Source of the DNA: Deltaproteobacteria bacterium
Lineage (GTDB): Bacteria; Desulfobacterota; Desulfobacteria; Desulfobacterales; Desulfatirhabdiaceae
DNA: 5,638 nucleotides
Direction: 5' to 3'
Assembly: GCA_026388755.1 (NCBI GenBank)
Contig: JAPLJE010000676.1
Location: 1 to 5,638, forward strand
The first letter of the stretch is position 1. The number at the start of each line of letters is the position of its first letter. The notes below the pieces were generated by a model, which searched no databases, was not told where the DNA came from, and saw only the letters and a program-made list of their open reading frames with translations. The translations under genes were made by a program, and so were the position numbers. Below are positions 5,071 to 5,638 of this stretch, piece after piece.

Positions 5071-5082
5071 AAGCGGCATAAA
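5054..5082 (+). promoter_or_regulatory. Possible promoter of the GlxA-type regulator gene
   Basis: TTGACA (5054-5059) is a perfect -35 hexamer and CATAAA (5077-5082) a 4 of 6 -10 match, with 17 bases between them. Transcription would begin near 5089. The element interleaves with the minus-strand promoter, so the two divergent transcription units probably compete or share regulation. Confidence 0.4.
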
Positions 5083-5115
5083 TGACAAATAGCGTTCCAA
5101 AACAGACATAATGGG

Positions 5116-5638
5116 TTGCTGATTAAGCAAAACGCACGTTGGAAGCATAAAGGAGTTCGCGGGATTTCCGGATTGATCGACAGTTTTACCATTGCCAATC
5201 TCTGGCATTCAGCAAATACAGGAAAGAAAACAGAATCCTTGTTTGAAATGCAGATTCTGAGCCCGGATGGAAAAGCCTTTTGTGTAAACGGTGGGTTTCA
5301 GATCACACCGGATGGCAGTTTCATGGACGTGAAACAGACTGATCTTGTCATCATTCCGGCCTTTCTTCCCAATGTGGAACTGCTTCGCGAAAATGCAAAA
5401 GACTTACTGGACTGGATAACGACCCGATACGAACAGGGCGTGTCCATCGCCGCCCTATGCACTGGTACATTTGTGCTGGCGGAAACCGGTTTGCTGGACG
5501 GCAGGCTGGCAACCACCAACTGGATCTTTGCTCGACTTTTTCGGCGCCGCTATCCCAAAGTCCTATTGAAACCAGAACGCATTCTCACTCAGGATAAAGG
5601 ACTGATCTGTTCTGGAGCCGTGTCAGCGTTCTACAACT
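5116..5638 (+). CDS. GlxA-type AraC-family regulator, partial (3' end outside window)
   Basis: The frame is open to the window end and encodes the N-terminal sensor half of a GlxA-type transcription regulator, a DJ-1/PfpI-like domain that normally precedes an AraC-type helix-turn-helix. Hallmarks, counted from TTG 5116, are GISGLIDSFTIANLW (16-30), the strand DLVIIPAF (76-83), the elbow ALC115TGTFVLAETGLLDGRLATTNW, and ICSGAVSAFYN at the edge of the window. Many relatives have His where N135 stands in TTNW. The DNA-binding domain is not visible. The start is uncertain. No ATG or GTG lies in frame after the stop at 5083, the first N-terminal strand usual for the fold is poorly matched, and AGGAG (5151-5155) points at an unusual ATT (5164) or at TTG 5173. 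The 5' end may be damaged. The divergent Fe-S protein gene is the natural target to suspect. Confidence 0.68.
   Translation, partial: MLIKQNARWKHKGVRGISGLIDSFTIANLWHSANTGKKTESLFEMQILSPDGKAFCVNGGFQITPDGSFMDVKQTDLVIIPAFLPNVELLRENAKDLLDWITTRYEQGVSIAALCTGTFVLAETGLLDGRLATTNWIFARLFRRRYPKVLLKPERILTQDKGLICSGAVSAFYN

Noticed and set aside
1..5638. CRISPR array, insertion sequence, tRNA or rRNA gene, integration site
   Set aside because: No regularly spaced repeats, transposase frame with terminal repeats, cloverleaf or rRNA-like sequence was seen on either strand.

Overview
The window is a piece of bacterial chromosome with moderate GC content and short intergenic gaps. The gene mix (shikimate kinase, AlaC-type aminotransferase, a cobalamin/Fe-S reductase-like protein related to COG1600, a type II toxin-antitoxin remnant and a GOLPH3-like protein) would fit an anaerobic or facultative Gram-negative bacterium, possibly Desulfobacterota. 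That assignment is an inference of low certainty. No rRNA, tRNA, CRISPR array or insertion sequence was seen.

Layout from left to right. The 3' end of a shikimate kinase gene (1-210, +) is followed by 186 bases with no convincing signal. Next is a complete GPP34/GOLPH3-family gene (397-1047, +). Positions 1048-1217 hold a probable promoter and operator for a toxin-antitoxin locus. In that locus the BrnT-like toxin is broken by an internal frame-shifting deletion (1218-1408), while the CopG/BrnA-like antitoxin is intact (1412-1684).

The 410-base gap 1685-2094 is the most interesting part. It contains a near-consensus sigma-70 promoter (1781-1809), a perfect 12-base palindrome at the predicted transcription start, a short open reading frame with four consecutive alanine codons, and a strong intrinsic terminator (1953-1991). 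The first gene after the terminator is an AlaC-type alanine aminotransferase (2095-3357). This arrangement looks like a ribosome-mediated transcription attenuator sensing alanyl-tRNA, upstream of an alanine-synthesis gene. It is the best candidate here for something undescribed. The alternative RNA structures could not be resolved by eye.

A small DUF2784 membrane protein (about 3490-3903, +) follows. It converges on a QueG/reductive-dehalogenase-like protein with two [4Fe-4S] clusters (5011-3977, -). That gene is divergent from a GlxA-type AraC-family regulator (from about 5116, +, cut by the window end). The shared intergenic region has promoter-like sequences in both directions and an inverted repeat at the start site of the minus-strand gene, so the regulator may control the Fe-S protein gene.
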